Below, in pieces: positions 14,583 to 21,887 of a DNA stretch of 64,000 nt. The DNA is from Palsa-504 sp963844625 (lineage in GTDB: Bacteria; Actinomycetota; Actinomycetes; Streptosporangiales; Streptosporangiaceae), in the NCBI GenBank assembly GCA_963844625.1, contig CAWJPF010000021.1, positions 1-64,000 of the forward strand. The letters are read 5' to 3'. The notes beneath the pieces were generated by a model. The model was not told the origin of the DNA and did no database searches. It saw nothing but the letters and a program-made list of their open reading frames with translations. How positions within the stretch are numbered: the stretch's first letter is position 1; every line of letters starts with the position of its first letter. A program made the translations under genes and the position numbers.

Positions 14583-14800
14583 TCTCCTTAGTACATGGCG
14601 CTGATCCGGCTATCACCGGGGAGCCCCCGGAAGAAAGGGCCTCGCGGCCTGACTAGACCCGGGCGGGTCCGGCCCGTCACAGCCGGCCAACAAGCGGTCG
14701 CCGGAAGCTGGCGGCAAGCGAGGTGGTACCGCGGTACGCCCGCGCGGGAGCGGGCGCGTCGTCCTCGTGGCACAGCCGACCGCACCGCGAGGAACCACCG
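14583..14800 (+). ncRNA. Translational T-box riboswitch of ileS
   Basis: The ileS leader holds a T-box core AGGTGGTACCGCGGTA (14721-14736). A short stem I at about 14606-14630 has the isoleucine codon ATC exposed in its loop (14612-14614). The segment ACCGCGAGGAACCACC (14784-14799) contains the Shine-Dalgarno GAGGA and can pair with the T-box: ACCACC with GGTGGT, ACCGCG with CGCGGT. Uncharged tRNA-Ile would hold the T-box away and free the ribosome site. This is the ultrashort-stem-I, translation-controlling class known for actinobacterial ileS. Confidence 0.9.
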
Positions 14801-17800
14801 ATGGCCGTCTATCCGCGCTCCGCAGGCACCGACTCCGCCGACACCAAGGCGCCCGGCGTGCCCGCCCAGCCCAGCTTTCCCGCCCTCGAGCGCGACATAC
14901 TCGAGTACTGGCGGACCCACGACACCTTCCGCGAGTCGGTCGAGCAGCGCCCGGCGGACAACGAGTTCGTGTTCTACGACGGGCCGCCGTTCGCCAACGG
15001 GCTGCCGCACTACGGCCACCTGATCACCGGCTACGTCAAGGACCTGGTGCCCAGGTTCCGCACGATGCAGGGCAAGCGGGTGGAGCGCCGGTTCGGCTGG
15101 GACACCCACGGGCTGCCCGCCGAGGTGGAGGCCGAACGCCTGCTCGGCATCTCCGGCAAGGCCAACATCGTTGCCATGGGCATCGAGAAGTTCAACGCGG
15201 CCTGCCGCGAGTCGGTGCTTCGCTACACCCGCGAATGGCGCGAGTACGTGACCAGGCAGGCCCGCTGGGTCGACTTCGACCACGACTACAAGACGCTGGA
15301 CACGCCCTACATGGAAAGCGTCATGTGGGCGTTCCGGCAGCTGTGGGACAAGGGCCTGATCTACCAGGGCTTCAAGGTGCTGCCCTACTGCTGGCGGTGC
15401 GAGACGCCGCTGTCCAACCACGAGCTGCGGATGGACGAGGACACCTACCGCGAGCGGCAGGACCCGTCGGTCACGGTCCGGTTCAAGCTGGAGACCGGGG
15501 AGTGGCTGCTGGCCTGGACCACCACGCCGTGGACGCTGCCGTCCAACCTGGCCTGCGCGGTCGGCGCGGACATCAGCTACGTCGTGCTCGCCAAGGACGG
15601 CGAGCGTTACATCCTGGCCCGGGACCGGCAGGCCGCCTACGAGCGGGAGCTGGAAGGCGCCGCCGTCGTCGGCACGCTGACCGGGGCCGAGCTGGCCGGC
15701 CGCCGCTACGAGCCGCTGCTGCCCTACCTGGCCGATACGCAGAACGCGTTCCGGGTCATCCTTTCCGGCGACGTGACGACCGAGGACGGCACCGGGGTGG
15801 TGCACATGGCCCCCGCCTACGGCGAGGCCGACGCCCTGGCCTGTAACGAGGCCGGCATCCCCACCGTGCTCACCGTCGATGACCAGGCCCGGTTCACCTC
15901 CGTCGTACCCGACTTCGAGGGCCAGCACGTCTTCGACGCCAACGCCGGGATCGCGGCCAGGCTGCGCGCCGACGGCAGCCTGGTACGGGCGCAGACCTAC
16001 ACCCACTCCTACCCGCACTGCTGGCGGTGCCGTAACCCGCTGATCTACAAGGCGGTGTCGAGCTGGTTCGTCGCGGTGAGCACGTTCTCCGGCCGGATGG
16101 TCGAGCTGAACGAGCAGATCACCTGGGTGCCCGGGCACGTCAAGGACGGCCAGTTCGGCAAGTGGCTGGCCAACGCGCGGGACTGGTCGATCAGCCGGAA
16201 CCGGTTCTGGGGATCGCCGATCCCGGTCTGGCAGAGCGACGATCCCGCCTACCCGCGCACTGACGTGTACGGGTCGCTGGACGAGCTCGAGCGTGACTTC
16301 GGCGTCCGGCCCGCGGACCTGCACCGGCCCGGCATCGACGAGCTCACCCGGCCGAACCCCGACGATCCCACCGGCCAGTCCACGATGCGCCGGGTCCCGG
16401 AGGTGCTCGACTGCTGGTTCGAGTCCGGATCGATGCCGTTCGCCCAGGTGCACTACCCGTTCGAGAACCGTGACTGGTTCGACGGCCACTACCCGGGCGA
16501 CTTCATCGTGGAGTACATCGGCCAGACCCGGGGCTGGTTCTACACGCTGCACGTGCTGGCCACCGCGCTGTTCGACCGGCCCGCCTTCCGCGCCTGCGTC
16601 AGCCACGGCATCGTCCTCGGCAACGACGGCCAGAAGATGTCCAAGAGCCTGCGCAACTACCCGGACGTGAACGAGGTCTTCGACAGCTTCGGCTCCGACG
16701 CCATGCGCTGGTTCCTGATGGCGAGCCCGGTCCTGCGCGGCGGCAACCTGGTCGTGACCGAGGCGGGTATCTCCGGCGCGGTCCGGCAGGCCATCTTGCC
16801 GCTGTGGAACAGCTACTACTTCTTCGCCCTGTACGCCAACGCCGAGGCCTACGCCGCGCGGCGCTCGACCACGAGCGAGCACGTGCTCGACCGCTACATC
16901 CTGGCCAAGACCCGCATCGCGGTAACCGAGATCGAGCGGACGCTTGACGTCTACGACATCGGCGCCGCCTGCCAGCTGCTCCGGGAGCACCTCGAGGTGC
17001 TGACCAACTGGTACATCCGCCGGTCGCGCAGCCGGTTCTGGGCCGGCGAGCCCGCCGCCCTGGACACGCTGTGGACGGTGCTCGAGACGATCTGCCGGGC
17101 CGCCGCGCCGCTGCTGCCGCTGACGACGGAGGCGATCTGGCGCGGCCTGACCGGCGAGCCGAGCGTGCACCTGACCTCGTGGCCCGAGGTGGCCGGCTGG
17201 CCGGAGGATGAGAAGCTGACCGGGGCCATGGACCTGGTCCGCGCCGCCTGCAGCACCGCGCTCGGCCTGCGCAAGGCCGCCCAGCTCCGGGTCCGGCTGC
17301 CGCTCGCCTCGCTCACCATCGCCCACCCGGACGCCGAATCGCTGGCGCCGTTCGCCGACCTGATCGCCGACGAGGTCAACGTCAAGGCGGTCGAGCTGTC
17401 CGCCGACCCCGCCCGGCTCGGCACCTTCGAGCTCGCGGTGAACCCCCGGCAGCTCGGGCCGCGGATCGGCGCGAAGGTGCAGGAGGTCATCAGGGCGGTC
17501 AAGGCCGGCGCCTGGACCCAGTCCGGCGACGGCATCACCGCGGCGGGTGTCGAGCTCGCACCGGGTGAGTACGAGCTGAAGCTGGCCGCCACCGACCCCG
17601 GCTCAACCGCGGCGCTGCCTGGCCACGCCGGCCTGATCGCGCTGGACACCCGCGTCACCCCCGAGCTCGCGGCCGAAGGTACCGCGCGCGACGTGGTGCG
17701 GATCGTGCAGCAGGCCCGCCGGGACGCCGGCCTGGCCGTCTCCGACCGGATCCGGCTCACGATCGGCGCCGACGGCGCAACCGGCGACGCGGTCCGCGCG

Positions 17801-17947
17801 CACGCCGGGTTCGTGGCCGCGGAGACGCTGGCCGTGAGCCTGGAGGTCGGCCCGGCGGACGAGATCACCGCCGTCCCGCAGCCCGCCGGGGATGGCCACG
17901 TCAGGGTCGCCCTGGCCCGCGAAACCGGCGACACCCGGGCGGGCTGA
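14801..17947 (+). CDS. ileS: Isoleucyl-tRNA synthetase (eukaryote-like class)
   Basis: Charges tRNA-Ile. 1048 residues from ATG 14801, which directly follows the T-box sequestered ribosome site. The class I signature HIGH appears as HYGH in NGLPHYGHLITGY, and the second as KMSKS in GQKMSKSLRNYPD. The editing domain has TTPWTLPSNLA, and Cys pairs CWRCE and CWRCR are present. The HYGH form and length point to the archaeal/eukaryote-like IleS type, a group that includes naturally mupirocin-insensitive enzymes. The C-terminal tRNA-binding region is complete and no frameshift is seen. Confidence 0.96.
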   Translation: MAVYPRSAGTDSADTKAPGVPAQPSFPALERDILEYWRTHDTFRESVEQRPADNEFVFYDGPPFANGLPHYGHLITGYVKDLVPRFRTMQGKRVERRFGWDTHGLPAEVEAERLLGISGKANIVAMGIEKFNAACRESVLRYTREWREYVTRQARWVDFDHDYKTLDTPYMESVMWAFRQLWDKGLIYQGFKVLPYCWRCETPLSNHELRMDEDTYRERQDPSVTVRFKLETGEWLLAWTTTPWTLPSNLACAVGADISYVVLAKDGERYILARDRQAAYERELEGAAVVGTLTGAELAGRRYEPLLPYLADTQNAFRVILSGDVTTEDGTGVVHMAPAYGEADALACNEAGIPTVLTVDDQARFTSVVPDFEGQHVFDANAGIAARLRADGSLVRAQTYTHSYPHCWRCRNPLIYKAVSSWFVAVSTFSGRMVELNEQITWVPGHVKDGQFGKWLANARDWSISRNRFWGSPIPVWQSDDPAYPRTDVYGSLDELERDFGVRPADLHRPGIDELTRPNPDDPTGQSTMRRVPEVLDCWFESGSMPFAQVHYPFENRDWFDGHYPGDFIVEYIGQTRGWFYTLHVLATALFDRPAFRACVSHGIVLGNDGQKMSKSLRNYPDVNEVFDSFGSDAMRWFLMASPVLRGGNLVVTEAGISGAVRQAILPLWNSYYFFALYANAEAYAARRSTTSEHVLDRYILAKTRIAVTEIERTLDVYDIGAACQLLREHLEVLTNWYIRRSRSRFWAGEPAALDTLWTVLETICRAAAPLLPLTTEAIWRGLTGEPSVHLTSWPEVAGWPEDEKLTGAMDLVRAACSTALGLRKAAQLRVRLPLASLTIAHPDAESLAPFADLIADEVNVKAVELSADPARLGTFELAVNPRQLGPRIGAKVQEVIRAVKAGAWTQSGDGITAAGVELAPGEYELKLAATDPGSTAALPGHAGLIALDTRVTPELAAEGTARDVVRIVQQARRDAGLAVSDRIRLTIGADGATGDAVRAHAGFVAAETLAVSLEVGPADEITAVPQPAGDGHVRVALARETGDTRAG

Positions 17948-18377
17948 CGACCGCGCAGGCCAAGACCACAGTAATTATTCCGAACGAACCGGCGCTCACA
18001 GCCGGGGTTATCCTGCGCGCGTGCCGGGCGGGACCTCCATAGGTATTACCGGCGGCTTACGCGTGCTCCCGCGGTTGAGCCCGGGTCGCCTGGCGTACGT
18101 AGACGTAGTTAGTGGCCAGTGCAGCGGCCGCCGCGAAAGATCACCGGGTCCGTTGACTATTGACCGTTAACGGCCAAGGTCCCGGTGAGCCGTGTCCTTT
18201 CGTTCATGGCGGCCGCGGCACTGGTCCAACCAAAGCCCCATCAGCACCATGGGCACCACAGGCCCCGGCCAGGGCAGCCGCACCGTGATTGCCCGGCCGG
18301 AATTCCGTCATGCCCGAACCAAGTCGCTCCCGGCCACGTGCCATGGGTGGAGACATTTCTCTACCCAAGAGAGCGAG
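17948..18377 (+). other. Non-coding gap between ileS and the secreted propeller gene
   Basis: No gene recognised. Near its middle are two -35-like hexamers in CCGTTGACTATTGACCGTTA, next to a short palindrome CCGTTAACGG (about 18151-18174). These could belong to the promoter of the downstream gene. Frames open through this gap do not look coding. Confidence 0.4.
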
Positions 18378-19511
18378 ATGGGAATGAAAGCAACACGAAG
18401 ACACACGGCCGCGCTCGCCGCAGCTCTGCTCGCCGCTGGCGCCGCCACGGCCGGCCTGGTAGCAGGCACGGCCGTGGCGGCGCAAGCCGGAGGCTTCCCG
18501 GCCTTCGTGGGACCGCTGCACCACGTCACCACGATCGCGTCGACGGTGCCAGCTAACGGCGACGTCAACCCGTACGGGGTGGCGGTCGTCCCGCGCAGCA
18601 CCGGAGACCTGCGCCGGGGCAACGTCCTGGTCAGCAACTTCAACAACAAGGCCAACGTGCAGGGCACGGGAACCACGATCGTCCAGGTCACCCCGTCCGG
18701 TCACGTGCGGCAGTTCGCCAAGATCAGCCGCAACCTGCCCGGCTGCCCGGGCGGCGTCGGCCTGACCACCGCGCTGACCGCGCTGCGCAGCGGCTGGGTG
18801 ATCGTCGGCTCGCTGCCCACGCAGGGCGGCAACATTTCCGGCGCGGGCTGCCTGATCGTCCTGGATCGCTGGGGCCACGTCCGCGAGACCTTCGCCGGCC
18901 AGGGCATCAACGGGCCCTGGGACATGGCCTCGCTGGACCTGGGGAACCAGGCCGTCCTGTTCGTCACCAACGTCCTTAACGGCACGGTGGCGGCGAAGGG
19001 TGGCACTGTCTTCGGGGGCACGGTACTGCGACTCGTCATCCGTATCCCGAGCTTCGGACTGCCGTGGATCCAGTTCAACACCACGATCGGATCGGGCTTC
19101 CCCGAGGCGCTGAACTCCTCCGCCCTGGTCCTCGGTCCTACCGGCGCCGGCCTCGGCCGGAACGGCGTCCTTTACGTCGCCGACACGCTGAGGAACAGGG
19201 TGGCCGGCATCCCCGACGCCGTGTTCCGCGGCGGCAGCGCCGGCCCCGGCTTCACCGTCAGCCAGGGCCACCACCTGAACAGCGAGCTGGGCCTGGTCGT
19301 TGCCCCTGGCGGAGACATCCTGACCGTCAACGGGGGCAACGGGAACCTCGTCGAGATCACGCCTTCCGGAGCGCAGATCGCGGTCCGTACGCTCGACAGT
19401 TCCGGTTCCCCGCCGGGCGCGGGCGCCCTTTTCGGCCTGGCCGTCAAGCCAGGCCACGACGCCGTCTACTTCGTGGATGACGCCACCAACACGCTAGGCC
19501 TGCTGCACTAG
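18378..19511 (+). CDS. Secreted beta-propeller-like (NHL/SMP-30 type) protein
   Basis: 377 residues from ATG 18378 (MGMKATRRHTAAL), with a purine-rich AGAGAGCGAG before it; a long upstream in-frame extension has no signal-peptide character. Residues 1-38 form a Sec signal peptide: basic MKATRRH, hydrophobic ALAAALLAAGAATAGLVAG, and an AxA-like site near VAAQAGG. The mature part has repeated units of the type GVLYVADTLRNRVAGIP and DAVYFVDDATNTLGLL, as in extracellular six-bladed propellers. No catalytic residues can be named. It converges on murB across a shared hairpin. Role unknown. Confidence 0.8.
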   Translation: MGMKATRRHTAALAAALLAAGAATAGLVAGTAVAAQAGGFPAFVGPLHHVTTIASTVPANGDVNPYGVAVVPRSTGDLRRGNVLVSNFNNKANVQGTGTTIVQVTPSGHVRQFAKISRNLPGCPGGVGLTTALTALRSGWVIVGSLPTQGGNISGAGCLIVLDRWGHVRETFAGQGINGPWDMASLDLGNQAVLFVTNVLNGTVAAKGGTVFGGTVLRLVIRIPSFGLPWIQFNTTIGSGFPEALNSSALVLGPTGAGLGRNGVLYVADTLRNRVAGIPDAVFRGGSAGPGFTVSQGHHLNSELGLVVAPGGDILTVNGGNGNLVEITPSGAQIAVRTLDSSGSPPGAGALFGLAVKPGHDAVYFVDDATNTLGLLH

Positions 19512-19525
19512 CCCGGCAGCCGGCA

Positions 19526-19560
19526 CGCTCTAGCCCCGCCCGCCAGGCGGGGCTAGAGCG
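19526..19560. terminator. Bidirectional terminator between convergent genes
   Basis: A 15-bp perfect stem CGCTCTAGCCCCGCC (19526-19540) with 19546-19560 and a 5-base loop. It overlaps the last codons of murB (stop CTA/TAG at 19553-19555) and can serve both genes. Confidence 0.8.
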
Positions 19561-20599
19561 TGAGGCCGACCAGCACCGGCTCCGGCGCCAGCGACACGCC
19601 GAACGCGTCGCGGACCCCGTCCCTGATCTGCGCCGCGAGCGCCATCAGCGCGGCCGCGCTGGCCGATCCGGAGTTGACCAGGGCCAGGGTGTGCTTGGCG
19701 GAGATCCGCGCGCCGCTCCCGAGGCTGTACCCCTTGCCGAATCCGGCCCGCTCGATCAGCCAGGCCGCCGGCACCTTCACCCGGCCGTCCCCGGCGTCGA
19801 ACCTGGGCACCCGGGTATCTTCCCCGCACCAGATCCTGGCCGCCTTCTCGACGACCTCCAGCGTGGCCTCGTCGAGCACCGGGTTGACGAAAAACGAGCC
19901 GACGCTGCGGGTATCGGGATCGGCTGGATCGATGACCATGCCCTTGCGCTGCCTGAGCTCGATGACGGCCGAACGCGCCTCTGTGCCCTCTACCTGGTCA
20001 CCCACCTCGACGCCGAGGGCGGCGGCCAGCTCGGCGTACCTGACCGGGGCCGAGAGGGTTTGCTCCGCGAGCCTGAAGGTCACGCTGAGCACCACGAACC
20101 GGCGCTCGGCATCGGTCTTGAAGAAACTGGTCCGGTACCCGAATCCGCACTGCCCGTTCGGAATATTAATGATTTTCGCTGTTGTGCGGTCGAAGGCCCG
20201 CACCCGCGTGATGGTCTCGGCGACTTCCTGGCCGTAGGCGCCGACGTTCTGGATCGGGGTGGCGCCGGTCAGGCCGGGGATGCCGGACAGGCACTCAAGG
20301 CCGGCCAGGCCCTCGGCGACGCTGCGGGCGACGACCGCGTCCCACTCTTCCCCCGCCGCCACGGTGACCAGCCCGGGTTCGCCGTCGCGGCCGAAACCGC
20401 GCGTCGCCACCTGGACTACGGTGCCGGGGAAACCCTCGTCGGCCACCACCAGGTTGCTGCCGCCGCCGAGGATCAGCACCGGATCGCCGCTGGCGTCGGC
20501 CGCCCGCACCGCTTCGATGAGTTCTGCCTCGGTACCGGCCCGGACGAAGCTACGCGCCGGGCCGCCCAGCCCGATCGTGGTGCAGTCGGCCAGCCTCAC
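19553..20599 (-). CDS. murB: UDP-N-acetylenolpyruvoylglucosamine reductase
   Basis: FAD enzyme that reduces UDP-GlcNAc-enolpyruvate to UDP-MurNAc in peptidoglycan synthesis. 348 residues. FAD-binding marks TTIGLGGPA and ILGGGSNLVVAD, IPGLTGATPIQNVGAYGQE, the catalytic Ser in RSVGSFFVNP and the late Glu in APEPVLVG. The start is the GTG at 20597-20599, which overlaps the stop of the upstream MaoC gene (GTGA), so the two are translationally coupled. Confidence 0.96.
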   Translation of the reverse strand: MRLADCTTIGLGGPARSFVRAGTEAELIEAVRAADASGDPVLILGGGSNLVVADEGFPGTVVQVATRGFGRDGEPGLVTVAAGEEWDAVVARSVAEGLAGLECLSGIPGLTGATPIQNVGAYGQEVAETITRVRAFDRTTAKIINIPNGQCGFGYRTSFFKTDAERRFVVLSVTFRLAEQTLSAPVRYAELAAALGVEVGDQVEGTEARSAVIELRQRKGMVIDPADPDTRSVGSFFVNPVLDEATLEVVEKAARIWCGEDTRVPRFDAGDGRVKVPAAWLIERAGFGKGYSLGSGARISAKHTLALVNSGSASAAALMALAAQIRDGVRDAFGVSLAPEPVLVGLTL

Positions 20600-21021
20600 G
20601 CGAGGCGTACGACGGCCTGAGCGCGGGTGAGAACCTTGGTCTCGCCCGACCGGGCGGTGACGTCGACGGTCACCTGGCGGTCGGCGAGTTTGCCGGTCAC
20701 CACGCCGCTGACCTCGACCAGGGCGCCCTTGTCGTCATCGGGCACGACGACCGGCGCGGAAAACCGGACGCCGAACTCGGTCACCGCCCCCGGATCGCCG
20801 GCCCACTCGGCCAGGAACCGGCCGGCCAGCGCCATCGTGAGCATGCCGTGCGCGATCACGTCCGGCAGGCCGACCGACTTCGCGATCCGCTCGTTCCAGT
20901 GGATCACGTTGAAGTCACCGGAAGCGCCCGCGTACCGCACCAGGTCACGCCGGGTCACCGGGTACTGCCTGGGCTCGATCTCGGTGCCTGCCTGCACGTC
21001 GTCGTAACCGGGGCTGGCCAT
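20596..21021 (-). CDS. hadB: MaoC-like hydratase, HadB-type subunit
   Basis: Hot-dog fold (R)-3-hydroxyacyl dehydratase subunit; the mycobacterial homologue acts with HadA in fatty acid synthase II. 141 residues. It carries the hydratase 2 motif with catalytic Asp and His in YAGASGDFNVIHWNE, followed by GLPDVIAHGMLTM. It lies 9 bp after the HadA-like gene and overlaps murB by 4 bp. In organisms without mycolic acids the pair is still conserved at this place; its substrate there is not established. Confidence 0.85.
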   Translation of the reverse strand: MASPGYDDVQAGTEIEPRQYPVTRRDLVRYAGASGDFNVIHWNERIAKSVGLPDVIAHGMLTMALAGRFLAEWAGDPGAVTEFGVRFSAPVVVPDDDKGALVEVSGVVTGKLADRQVTVDVTARSGETKVLTRAQAVVRLA

Positions 21022-21030
21022 CGTTCCCCC

Positions 21031-21474
21031 TTATGCGCCGCGTTCGACAAGCGTGGAATGCGCCGTGCACACGTGCTCGCCGTCTACGGTCCTGATCTCA
21101 GTGACGGTCGCCAGCGTGGTCATGTTGCGGACGCTCCTGATCGACTCGATCGTGGTCTGCGCCACTACGACGTCACCCGCGTGCAGCGGACGGGCATGGC
21201 GGAAGCTCTGCTCGCCGTGCACGATCATGGCGTAGTTCACGCCGAGGCCAGGATCGGACGTCACCTTCGCGCCGCTGGCCGCGCTGACCACGATCGCGAA
21301 CGTGGGCGGCGCGATCACGTCCGGGTAGCCGGCCGCCTGCGCGGCCTCGCGGTCGCGGCACAGGGGGCTCGGCTCGCCGATCGCGTCAGCGAACTCGGCG
21401 ATCTTGACCCTGCTGACCTCGTAGGCTTGAGCCGGCTCGAAGGTCCGGCCGACGTAATCGGGGTTAATCGCCAT
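21031..21474 (-). CDS. hadA: MaoC-like dehydratase, HadA-type subunit
   Basis: Hot-dog fold partner of the downstream HadB-type protein, 147 residues. The N-terminus MAINPDYVGRTFEPAQAYEVSR and the segment FADAIGEPSPLCRDREAA are typical of HadA/UPF0336. It lacks the D-x-N-x-x-H hydratase motif, as expected for the non-catalytic, substrate-gripping subunit. It is in an operon with rpmG upstream and hadB-murB downstream. Confidence 0.85.
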   Translation of the reverse strand: MAINPDYVGRTFEPAQAYEVSRVKIAEFADAIGEPSPLCRDREAAQAAGYPDVIAPPTFAIVVSAASGAKVTSDPGLGVNYAMIVHGEQSFRHARPLHAGDVVVAQTTIESIRSVRNMTTLATVTEIRTVDGEHVCTAHSTLVERGA

Positions 21475-21505
21475 CGGTTTCCGCCAGCACTTCCGGGCCG
21501 CGCTG

Positions 21506-21670
21506 CTAGCGGGTCTCGCGGTGCGGCCGGTGGCAGCGGCAGTTCGGGCAGAACTTCTTCAGCTCGAGCCGGTCCGGGTCATTCCGCCGGTTCTTCCTGG
21601 TGATGTAGTTCCTGTGCTTGCACTCCTGGCAAGCCAGCGTGATCTTGGGCCGGACATCGGTGGCAGCCAC
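21506..21670 (-). CDS. rpmG: 50S ribosomal protein L33, zinc-binding form
   Basis: 54 residues, starting at GTG 21668-21670 with GAAAGG about 10 bases upstream. It reads VAATDVRPKITLACQECKHR... and ends CHRPHRETR. Two CxxC pairs (CQEC, CPNC) show the zinc-containing (C+) form. The basic segment NYITRKNRRNDPDRLELKKF is diagnostic. It lies between tRNA-Met and hadA, the usual actinobacterial order. Confidence 0.95.
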   Translation of the reverse strand: MAATDVRPKITLACQECKHRNYITRKNRRNDPDRLELKKFCPNCRCHRPHRETR

Positions 21671-21712
21671 GGTGGAGTGCCTTTCTCATCGTTTTAGGGA
21701 ACTGACAAAGTG

Positions 21713-21786
21713 TAGCGGAGGCCGGACTTGAACCGGCGACACAGCGATTATGAGCCGCTTGCTCTGCCTGACTGAGCTACTCCGCC
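21713..21786 (-). tRNA. tRNA-Met (CAT anticodon, elongator type)
   Basis: 74-nt cloverleaf on the minus strand. GGCGGAG pairs with CTCCGCT (first pair G-U), the anticodon loop CTCATAATC contains CAT, and the T arm has GGTTCAAGTCC. The G-U closed acceptor, instead of the mismatched first pair of an initiator, argues for elongator Met. It lies immediately upstream of rpmG. Confidence 0.93.
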
Positions 21787-21887
21787 ATCGCTAACGCAGA
21801 AAGGTTACCCGATCTTCCGGCCGCGGGCGTCCTGGGTTTGACGGTCCGGTTTTGACCGCTTGCCGGCCGGCAGGCAAGATCGGGAGG

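Noticed and set aside
11839..17326. 900-residue minus-strand frames opposite aspC/deaminase and ileS
   Set aside because: Antisense shadows; one runs straight through tRNA-Trp and the other through the T-box leader.
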